Source: Planctomycetota bacterium
GTDB taxonomy: Bacteria > Planctomycetota > UBA1135 > UBA2386
NCBI GenBank assembly: GCA_023433825.1
Contig: JAEYTU010000544.1
Span: forward strand, 1 to 6,433
DNA length: 6,433 nt
Reading direction: 5' to 3'
In this document: one piece after another, positions 1 through 5,878 of the stretch
How positions within the stretch are numbered: the first letter of the stretch is position 1
How the letters are laid out: each line of letters opens with the position of its first letter
Program-made: the position numbers and the translations under genes
The notes under the pieces: model-generated
Databases searched by the model: none
What the model was told of the DNA's origin: nothing
The model's input: only the letters and a program-made list of their open reading frames with translations

Positions 1-45
1 CTGGTCGACTTGCTGCAACAGGTCCGCGCCGCCGACTACTCGTAG
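1..45 (+). CDS. 3' end of an unidentified rightward gene (partial)
   Basis: Frame 1 reads LVDLLQQVRAADYS and stops at TAG (43-45). Fourteen of these fifteen codons end in G or C, as expected for a real gene in this genome, and the stop sits just where the convergent permease gene ends, giving a 10-bp tail-to-tail overlap. Fourteen residues are too few to identify a family; nothing can be said of function. It could also be a chance open stretch, since only one frame over 45 bases is available. The left boundary is the window edge. Confidence 0.4.
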   Translation: MVDLLQQVRAADYS

Positions 46-2621
46 CGGACGGCGTCGGACGGTCGTTCGCGCACGGCTCGGAGTCCCGGCAGGATCGACG
101 CGACGAGTCCGACGGCCAGCGCGACGAACGGGACGGCCGCGACGACGGCCCACGGCACGACAAGCGGCACGTCGAGACCCGAGACCTGTCGCAGACCGGC
201 GACGACGACGGAACCGAGCGGCGCGCCGAGCGCACACGCGAGACCCGCCGCGAGCAGCGCGACGACGACGCCTTCGAGCAGGAACGTCCACTGCAGCGCG
301 CGACCATCGGTCCCGAGTGCCCGCAGCACGCCGATCTCGCGACTGCGCCCGAGCGCCGCGATCGTCATCGCGTTGACGAGGCCGACACCGGCGAGGACGA
401 GGATCAAGAACAGCAGCAGGTCGAACAGCCGGAAGTCGCGCGCCACGTCGCGCAGGTGGTACGCGACGATGTCGGGCCCGCTCTTCTTCCAGTCGACGAA
501 CGGCAACTCACGCTGCACGGTGCTCATCAGCTCGTGGTGCTCGTGCCCAGGCATGACTTCGATCGAGACCTTGACGACCGACGCGACGGGCAGGCAGAAG
601 TCCTGCCGCAGCCAACGCGGGTCGGTCACGGCGAACGCGCGTTCGTCCGGGAAGAAGCCACTGGCGTCACTGATCCGCAGCACGCGGTACGGCACCGGGC
701 CGTCGTCGGTCAGGACGGCGACGAAGTCGTCGACGCGGAAGCCACGCAGCTGCGCGAGGCGGTGACTGACGATCAGGCACCGTTCCTCGCGGTAGCGCTG
801 CGCCAGCACCGGCTCGCCGGCCAGGGCGCGTCCGTCGCGGACCAGCGCCGCGGCGTCGAGCCCGGACAGCAGGAACGACGGATTCACGGTGCCCTCGATC
901 GCGTCGAAGCTGCGGACGCCGGGGATCTGTCCGAGACCTTCGAGCGCGCTCCGCGAGAGCGGCGCGTGACTCGTCCACGCGACGAAGACCCGATCCGACG
1001 TCGTGATCGCGCCGAACCGACGCACTTCGCCGGCCAGCGAGTACGTGACGTGCTTCAGCGCGACCAACGCGACGAGCACGACGGCGAGGCCACACACGCT
1101 GGCCGCGAATCGCCCCGGGTTCTGTTTCAGCGCCTTGTCGACGAGGAACACCGGCAGCCGCAGGAACGGGCGGAGCGGCAGCAGCATCAGCCGCGCGAGC
1201 GTCTGCACTACGAACGGCGCCGCGAGCAGCACACCACCGAACAGCAGGATCATGCTGCCGAGTTCGGCGAGGACGACGAGCGTCTCGTGGCCGTCCTCAG
1301 CCAGCAGCGGCGTCATCGCGAGGTAGGCGCCCGGCAGCACGACGACGAGCAGCACGAACAGGAACAGGTGAACGCCGCGCAGCACATAGTTGCCGCTGCC
1401 GTCGAGTCCATGCGCGGCGAGGATCGCCATCGCCGGCAGGTTGCGTGCCTTCCACAGCGGGAACGCCGCGCCGGCGAGCGTGAACAGCACGCCGATCGTC
1501 GCCGTCCACAGCACCGGGCCGGGCGGGATCTCGAACGTGTCGACGACCTTCCCCATCCCGAGCGTCGAGACCTCCATCGACTGCAGGCCATAGGCGAGCG
1601 CGAGTCCCATCGCGACGCCGAGCACCGCACCGACGACGGCCATGACGACGGCGTCGAGCAGGAAGATCGCGGCGATCGACGAACGGCCCGCACCGAGGCA
1701 CCGCAGCAGGCCGAGTTGCCGCAGGCGTTCGACGAGCGACTGCGACAACGTCTGGAAGACGACGAACATCCCGAGCACGAGCGCGAGACAGCCGAGGATC
1801 TTGACGCCGTTGCGGAACGCGCGTTCGTCGGCCGCCTCGCCGAGCAACGCGCTGCGTTCGTCGAGGACTTGGTGGTCGGCCTGCAGCGACTGCCGCAGCC
1901 GGTCGACGTTGGCACCCGGCTGGCGATTGATCTGGAAGAACGGCGGCGCCGCCGGCGCGAGGCGGCGTGCGAGTGCGAAGCTGCCGACGAACACTTCGCC
2001 GAGGGGGCGTCGCCCAACCCGTTGCGGTGCCAGGATCCCGGCGATCCGAACCGGATGCGGACGCGGATCGGTGACGACCTCCGGGACCTGTTCGAGCACG
2101 CCGTTGCGACAGCGCGCGCGCAGCGTCGCCGGCGGGATCGACAGCGTCAGCAGGTCGCCGACCTTCCAGCCGTGCGCTTGGGCGTAGGCGCGGCCGACGA
2201 GGACCGCCGAGTCACCGCCGAGATCGTCGAGGTCCTCGCCTTCGTCGACGACGTAGTGACCGAACGCGCGCGACGGCAACGGCGAGATCCCGTACAGCAT
2301 GCAGGTCCCGACGTGACGTTCGCCGGACTGCACGGCGACGAGCGCCTGCCGCCACAACCCGACGTCGCGGACCTCCGGCCGTGCTGCCAGGTTCGCCCGC
2401 GTTTCGGCGGGATCGCGATCCTGGACGTGCGAGAGCAGTTCGAGATCCACGCGTCCGAAGTCGGCCCGCTGCTGGCGCAGCCGACTCTGGATCGTGTTGT
2501 GATCGACGACGTGGATGGCGACGACGATCGCGATGCCGAGCGCGATGCCGAGGACCGTCAACGCCGTCCGGAGCCGGTTAGATGCCCAGCTCCGAAAGAC
2601 GACGAAAGACGTCAGCCGCAT
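36..2621 (-). CDS. ABC transporter permease, double FtsX/MacB type, YbbP-like
   Basis: An 861-residue inner-membrane permease that should pair with the ATPase encoded just upstream. Hydrophobic segments lie at about residues 20-38, 272-294, 316-345, 370-392, 413-433, 446-475, 505-524, 732-755, 778-807 and 823-846, so about ten helices. Large extracytoplasmic domains fill 40-270 and 525-730, as in the MacB periplasmic-core fold. Each half ends in an FtsX module with the cytoplasmic coupling motif: RQLGLLRCLGAG at 301-312 and REIGVLRALGTDG at 761-773. The N-terminus (SNRLRTALTVLGIALGI, 14-30) is typical for the family and fixes the ATG at 2619-2621; GGAGG lies 8 nt upstream of it. Length and helix number match YbbP (about 800 residues, ten helices) better than four-helix LolC/E or MacB. 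No membrane-fusion protein is nearby, which argues against a MacAB efflux pump. By analogy it extracts or moves lipid-like substrates; the substrate is unknown. Confidence 0.93.
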   Translation of the reverse strand: MRLTSFVVFRSWASNRLRTALTVLGIALGIAIVVAIHVVDHNTIQSRLRQQRADFGRVDLELLSHVQDRDPAETRANLAARPEVRDVGLWRQALVAVQSGERHVGTCMLYGISPLPSRAFGHYVVDEGEDLDDLGGDSAVLVGRAYAQAHGWKVGDLLTLSIPPATLRARCRNGVLEQVPEVVTDPRPHPVRIAGILAPQRVGRRPLGEVFVGSFALARRLAPAAPPFFQINRQPGANVDRLRQSLQADHQVLDERSALLGEAADERAFRNGVKILGCLALVLGMFVVFQTLSQSLVERLRQLGLLRCLGAGRSSIAAIFLLDAVVMAVVGAVLGVAMGLALAYGLQSMEVSTLGMGKVVDTFEIPPGPVLWTATIGVLFTLAGAAFPLWKARNLPAMAILAAHGLDGSGNYVLRGVHLFLFVLLVVVLPGAYLAMTPLLAEDGHETLVVLAELGSMILLFGGVLLAAPFVVQTLARLMLLPLRPFLRLPVFLVDKALKQNPGRFAASVCGLAVVLVALVALKHVTYSLAGEVRRFGAITTSDRVFVAWTSHAPLSRSALEGLGQIPGVRSFDAIEGTVNPSFLLSGLDAAALVRDGRALAGEPVLAQRYREERCLIVSHRLAQLRGFRVDDFVAVLTDDGPVPYRVLRISDASGFFPDERAFAVTDPRWLRQDFCLPVASVVKVSIEVMPGHEHHELMSTVQRELPFVDWKKSGPDIVAYHLRDVARDFRLFDLLLFLILVLAGVGLVNAMTIAALGRSREIGVLRALGTDGRALQWTFLLEGVVVALLAAGLACALGAPLGSVVVAGLRQVSGLDVPLVVPWAVVAAVPFVALAVGLVASILPGLRAVRERPSDAVRYE

Positions 2622-3321
2622 CGAATCGACCTCCGGTCAGCGCTTGGTTCGGATCCATCTGTCCGTCGTCGAGGAACAGCACTCGATCGCCGGCGGCTGC
2701 GTCGCGCGGGTTGTGCGTGACCAGCAGCACGCTCGTCGCGAACCGCTTCGCGACCTGCTGCAGCATCGCGACGATCTCCTCGCCGGCCTTGGACGACAGG
2801 TTGCCGGTCGGCTCGTCGGCGAGCAGCAACGGCGGTGAGTTGACGAGCGCCCGCGCGATGCTGACGCGCTGCATCTCGCCGCCGGAGAGCCGGCGCGGCA
2901 TCCGATCGCGCAGATCTGCGATCCCGAGCACTTCGAGCAGTTCGTCGACGCGTGCCCAGTGCCGCTTCGGGTTCTTGCCGGCGATCAACAGCGGCAGCGC
3001 GACGTTCTCGGCAACGGTCAGATCCGGCAGCAACTGGAAGAACTGGAAGATGAACCCGATCTGCTCGCGACGAATCCGCGTTCGCTGTTCCTCGTCGGGA
3101 ACCGTGATCCGTTGCCCGTGGATCGTCACTTCCCCCGACGACGGAACGTCGAGGCCGGCCAGGATGTGCAGCAGCGTCGACTTGCCGGAGCCCGACGGCC
3201 CCATGATCGTCGCGAACTCGCCGCGTGCGAGGCGGAACGTGATCCCTCGCAGGATCGGGATCGAGCGACCTTCGACTTCGTGGAAGCGGAAGACCGAGTC
3301 GCAGCTGAGGACGGCATCCAA
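2578..3321 (-). CDS. ABC transporter ATP-binding protein, LolD/MacB/YbbA class
   Basis: The cytoplasmic ATPase of the transporter, first gene of the operon, overlapping the permease by 44 bp. I start it at TTG 3321 (247 residues, MDAVLSCDSVFRF...), where similarity to LolD-type proteins normally begins. A longer frame opens at GTG 3402 (274 residues). Its extra 27 codons look less like coding sequence (18 of 27 end in G/C, with a TTA, against 22 of the next 27), and its GGAG is 14 nt away. Neither start has a good ribosome site. In 274-residue numbering: Walker A GPSGSGKST 68-76, Q-loop glutamine 120 within FIFQFFQLLPDLT, signature LSGGEMQR 172-179, Walker B LLLADEP 192-198, switch histidine 230. 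The 'FQFFQLLPDLTVAENVALPL' stretch and the TGNL after Walker B are hallmarks of this class. The D-loop reads GNLSSKAG, with serine 203 where aspartate is usual. It should drive its partner by ATP-powered conformational change rather than classic import. Confidence 0.95.
   Translation of the reverse strand: MDAVLSCDSVFRFHEVEGRSIPILRGITFRLARGEFATIMGPSGSGKSTLLHILAGLDVPSSGEVTIHGQRITVPDEEQRTRIRREQIGFIFQFFQLLPDLTVAENVALPLLIAGKNPKRHWARVDELLEVLGIADLRDRMPRRLSGGEMQRVSIARALVNSPPLLLADEPTGNLSSKAGEEIVAMLQQVAKRFATSVLLVTHNPRDAAAGDRVLFLDDGQMDPNQALTGGRFDAADVFRRLSELGI
2630..2634 (-). promoter_or_regulatory. Shine-Dalgarno site of the permease gene
   Basis: On the minus strand GGAGG stands 8 nt before the permease ATG, inside the last part of the ATPase coding sequence. 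It is the strongest ribosome site seen in the window. It supports the chosen start although that start lies 44 bp inside the preceding gene, and it suggests coupled translation of the two subunits. Confidence 0.75.
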
Positions 3322-3427
3322 GGGGGCGCAGGGTAACGCCGATCGCTTTGCGTTCCAGAGCGGAGCCGGTCGAGTGCGCGCTCGTGCGGTTGACGCCGTC
3401 ACCGATCGACGCGAGGCTCCGCGCCCC
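3322..3427. promoter_or_regulatory. Divergent intergenic spacer, probable two-way promoter region
   Basis: About 106 bp lie between the preferred ATPase start (TTG 3321, leftward) and the preferred hydrolase start (GTG 3428, rightward). Promoters for both units must lie here or inside the flanking genes. A TTGACG at 3390-3395 resembles a rightward -35 box, but no convincing -10 follows 17 nt later (GAGGCT). If either gene uses its alternative upstream start (GTG 3402 leftward, GTG 3374 rightward), the spacer shrinks or disappears. Confidence 0.45.
3389..3403. promoter_or_regulatory. Inverted repeat in the divergent spacer, candidate operator
   Basis: TGACG-C-CGTCA (3391-3401) is a perfect 5+5 inverted repeat about one central base, and outer bases G3389 and C3403 also pair. 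It overlaps the TTGACG -35-like box. A second, imperfect palindrome, CGAGTGCGCGCTCG (12 of 14 symmetric), lies at 3371-3384. Both could be operators, but short palindromes are common by chance in GC-rich DNA. Confidence 0.22.
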
Positions 3428-4921
3428 GTGTCGCAACGAAACGTCTCGAGGATCGCGTCGCGGCTGACGCTGTTCGTCGTCGCATTCGCGATCGCCGGTC
3501 TCGCGGCCGAGTTCGTCTACCGCGCCGTGCGCTCGGAACCGGTGCGAGCCGACGCCGAACTCGGCGAACTGAAGAAGACGTCGCTCGAGCTTCGCGACGC
3601 ACGTGCGGCGCTCGGCGCGGAACCACGCGACGCCGCCGCGAGCGAACGCGCGCGCGCGCGCCTCGCCGCGGCCGGAGCCGCCGTCGCGCGTTGCCGCCAA
3701 CTCCCCAACGCGGAACTCGCCGACGTTGCGGCGATCGAAGCTGCGATCGCGACCGCAACGGAGCGCATCGCGGATCCGGTCGCGGCGATCGCGGCGGTCG
3801 ACGCGGCGCTGGAAGCCTGCGGCCGGGCCGCGCGCAAGCTGGCCGGGCACGCCGACGCCGGGAACCTCCACACCGTCCACCAGCAGTACTACCGCGACGG
3901 CGCGCGCGAGCGGATCGAGTTCATGACGGCGGTCGAACGCGGACTGCTCGTCGAAGTGCGGCCGTCGCCGCGCACGCGCCACACCTGGGCGCCGAACTCG
4001 ACGTTCTACATCTGCTACGACGGCTCGCGGCAGCCGTACTTCGACGAGCTCGGCTGCGTGCGGTGCGACTTCAACTCGCGGGGCATCCGCGATCGCGAGG
4101 AGCTGTGCGAGCCGAAGCCGCCGGGGCAACGGCGCATCGTGTGCATCGGCGACTCGTTCACGTTCGGCTGGGGCGTGCGAATCGAGGACGCGTGGACGCG
4201 GCTGGTCGAGGGCGAGCTGCGAAAGGCAGACGACGGCATTCGGCTCGTCAACTGCGGCGCGTCCGGCGCGCTGTACGTCGACGAGTACGAGGTCGGGTTG
4301 CGCGAACGGTTCGTCGCGTTCGAGCCCGACGCCGTGCTCGTGACGCTGTGCCTGAACGACCTGCTGCCGATCACCGCGATGCTGTCGCACGACCGCCCGG
4401 TCGAACGTCGCGCGCCGCTGGGCTCACGGTTGCTGCAGGATCTCGTGCTGCGATTCGGCGGCGGCGACGCGTACCCGCGTCAGAGCGAACTGACGTGGCC
4501 CGAGGGTGTCGACGTCGTCGGCGATCTGCTGGCGATGGGGCCCGACTACTACGCCGCGCTGCAGGCGCTCCATCGGCAGGAGACGCGCGAGATGATGTGG
4601 GCCGGCGAAGGGCCGCAACGTGCGCTCCGCGCGATGCGCGACTGGTGCCGCGAACGTTCGTTGCCGTTCGGTGTCGCGCTCTGGCCGCTGTTCCAGGGAC
4701 TCGGACCGGACGAGCGGTATCCGTTCGCGAAGATGCACACGCTCGTCGCCGAGTTCTGCGCGATGGAAGGGATCCCGTTCGTCGACCTGCTGCCGTCGCT
4801 GCGCGGACGGCCGACGCCGGAGCTGTGGGTCAGCCCGGCCGACTACCACGGCAACGACGTCGCGCATCGCCTGGCGACGCCGCGACTCGTCGAGTTCGTG
4901 CGCAGTTTCGCACTGCGTTAG
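3428..4921 (+). CDS. Membrane-anchored SGNH/GDSL-family hydrolase with helical stalk
   Basis: A 497-residue protein, probably an esterase or lipase-like acylhydrolase acting outside the inner membrane. Residues 13-33 form one hydrophobic segment after a short basic N-terminus, so a signal anchor is likelier than a cleaved signal. Residues 40-140 are rich in Ala, Arg and Glu and look helical or coiled-coil. Residues 180-222 hold a Trp/Tyr-rich stretch, a CVRC at 210-213 and NSRGIRD, seen ahead of the catalytic domain in many planctomycete SGNH proteins. Catalytic blocks are complete: GDSFTFGWGV 241-250 (nucleophile Ser243), glycines of NCGASG 275-280, LCLNDL 307-312 (Asn310) and SPADYHGND 469-477 (Asp472, His474). 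Start: GTG 3428 places the anchor at the N-terminus; GTG 3374 in the same frame would add 18 residues. A weak GAGG lies 11 nt upstream. The gene is divergent from the ABC operon. The substrate (lipid, acetylated glycan or other ester) cannot be read from the sequence. Confidence 0.9.
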   Translation: MSQRNVSRIASRLTLFVVAFAIAGLAAEFVYRAVRSEPVRADAELGELKKTSLELRDARAALGAEPRDAAASERARARLAAAGAAVARCRQLPNAELADVAAIEAAIATATERIADPVAAIAAVDAALEACGRAARKLAGHADAGNLHTVHQQYYRDGARERIEFMTAVERGLLVEVRPSPRTRHTWAPNSTFYICYDGSRQPYFDELGCVRCDFNSRGIRDREELCEPKPPGQRRIVCIGDSFTFGWGVRIEDAWTRLVEGELRKADDGIRLVNCGASGALYVDEYEVGLRERFVAFEPDAVLVTLCLNDLLPITAMLSHDRPVERRAPLGSRLLQDLVLRFGGGDAYPRQSELTWPEGVDVVGDLLAMGPDYYAALQALHRQETREMMWAGEGPQRALRAMRDWCRERSLPFGVALWPLFQGLGPDERYPFAKMHTLVAEFCAMEGIPFVDLLPSLRGRPTPELWVSPADYHGNDVAHRLATPRLVEFVRSFALR

Positions 4922-4923
4922 TC

Positions 4924-4937
4924 GCGGCTTTGGCCGC
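4924..4937. terminator. Small hairpin between convergent genes, possible weak terminator
   Basis: GCGGC-TTTG-GCCGC is a perfect 5-bp stem with a 4-base loop in the 21-bp gap between the hydrolase stop (4919-4921) and the stop of the leftward secreted-protein gene (4943-4945). No T-run follows on either strand, so it is not a classic intrinsic terminator. Its place between convergent stops is the main argument for a role in ending transcription in both directions. Confidence 0.3.
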
Positions 4938-4942
4938 CGGGC

Positions 4943-5845
4943 TCAGTGCAAGCCGAGATCGTGCGCGTTGCCGAACGTGACGAGCGTCGCGCTCGCGCCG
5001 GCAGCTTGGAACCACAGCGGCACGCCGCTCATTCCGGGATCGTTCGGCAGCGTGATCGGCAGCGTCGCGAGACCGGCGGCGTCGAGTCGGCCCGACCACA
5101 GCGCCGCGATCCCGGTCGGCCCGAGCCACCACGTCCCGTTGAACGGCGGCAGCGTGATCCCGGTCGGCAGGCGTGATCCGGCGACGAACACGGCGAACAG
5201 ATCGTTCGGATCGCCCTGTGTGCGCAGCGTGACCTGTTCGTTCGGACGTCGTGAGCCGTCGATCGTGAACGACGGACCCGGCGACAGCGTCAATTCCATG
5301 TCGTCGATCCAGACGCGCGGCGTCCGTCCGAGCAGTCCGAGGAACGGCCGCGAGAACGTGATCGACAGTGTCTGGTTGCCGCCGACCGTCGGCAGGATGC
5401 GACCGCACAGTGCGACACGGCGAACGCCCGGCGTCGCCGCGCCGAAGTCGTGCCGCGCGATCAGGTCGGGGCCGATGTGCACCTCGACGATTCCCCCACT
5501 CGCATTCGCGCCGGGCGATTCCATCGCGAGGTTCGCGAAGAACTCGGTCCCGGTTCCGGGCAGCGCGAGGACGGTCTGCTGCAGCGACAGGAACGGCAAT
5601 TGGTTGTTGCCGGGATTGCAGCCGAACGCCGACGACGCGCCGCGGCCGGTCACGTCGTACGACTGCACGAGTGGGCTGTCGGCGAACCCGACGACCGTCC
5701 ATCCCTGCAGTCCCTGCGTGAAGTCGCCGTTCGTCAGGAAGTTGTGCTGCGCTCGGACGGCATCAGCCATGCCGAGAACGGCGCCGAACGACGCCGCGAG
5801 CATCAGGCGCAGCGTCCGGGTCGAGTTTCGAGTTCGTGTGTGCAT
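4943..5845 (-). CDS. Secreted two-domain beta protein, jelly-roll-like plus planctomycete C-terminal domain
   Basis: A 300-residue exported protein of unknown function. The N-terminus has a basic stretch (residues 4-13), a hydrophobic core (14-28) and a likely signal peptidase I site after AVRA (29-32), giving a mature start at Gln33. Residues 36-186 begin NFLTNGDFTQGLQGW and end with RVWIDDMELTL. The 'NGDF...GW' opening and 'WIDDMEL' closing strand are typical of carbohydrate-binding or galactose-binding jelly-roll folds (CBM4/9-like, DUF642-like). Two cysteines (76, 147) could pair. Residues 190-300 are a second beta-rich unit whose core (LDAAGLATLPITLPNDPGMS, 254-273, then GVPLWFQ) resembles the end of the neighbouring protein. 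No catalytic motif is seen, so binding or a surface/matrix role is likelier than enzymatic activity. ATG at 5843-5845 has GGAG 10 nt upstream. It follows the upstream gene by 33 bp, probably in one operon. Confidence 0.85.
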   Translation of the reverse strand: MHTRTRNSTRTLRLMLAASFGAVLGMADAVRAQHNFLTNGDFTQGLQGWTVVGFADSPLVQSYDVTGRGASSAFGCNPGNNQLPFLSLQQTVLALPGTGTEFFANLAMESPGANASGGIVEVHIGPDLIARHDFGAATPGVRRVALCGRILPTVGGNQTLSITFSRPFLGLLGRTPRVWIDDMELTLSPGPSFTIDGSRRPNEQVTLRTQGDPNDLFAVFVAGSRLPTGITLPPFNGTWWLGPTGIAALWSGRLDAAGLATLPITLPNDPGMSGVPLWFQAAGASATLVTFGNAHDLGLH

Positions 5846-5855
5846 CTGTGTTCGT

Positions 5856-5859
5856 CTCC
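5856..5859 (-). promoter_or_regulatory. Shine-Dalgarno site of the 300-residue secreted protein
   Basis: GGAG on the minus strand, 10 nt before the ATG at 5845, within the 33-bp gap to the upstream gene. It supports this ATG, which also puts the signal peptide at the very N-terminus. Confidence 0.55.
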
Positions 5860-5878
5860 GAATGTCGATCGTGTCGGG

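Noticed and set aside
36..2621. Assignment of the transporter as a MacAB-type efflux pump
   Set aside because: There is no membrane-fusion protein gene beside it, and the permease has about ten helices and two outer domains rather than four helices and one.
456..2720. A 754-codon open frame on the + strand, opposite the permease
   Set aside because: The predicted protein is almost wholly charged and polar (Arg, Glu, Asp, Gln, His) with no domain pattern. Such frames arise opposite hydrophobic, GC-rich genes; the minus strand has clear family motifs.
3322..3355. An ECF-sigma-like GGAAC...CGTTA pair upstream of the ATPase on the minus strand
   Set aside because: The spacing between the boxes is about 13 nt, shorter than the roughly 16 nt expected, and the site lies right against the start codon; probably chance.
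2582..3427. Upstream extension of the hydrolase frame to 779 codons, opposite the ATPase
   Set aside because: The extra part lies antisense to a clear ATPase and has Ser/Arg-rich low-complexity content. The membrane anchor just after GTG 3428 marks the natural N-terminus.
2612..4390. A 592-codon minus-strand frame across the ATPase and the hydrolase
   Set aside because: It is rich in Arg, spans two well-supported genes in wrong frames and shows no recognisable motif; it is a composition artefact.
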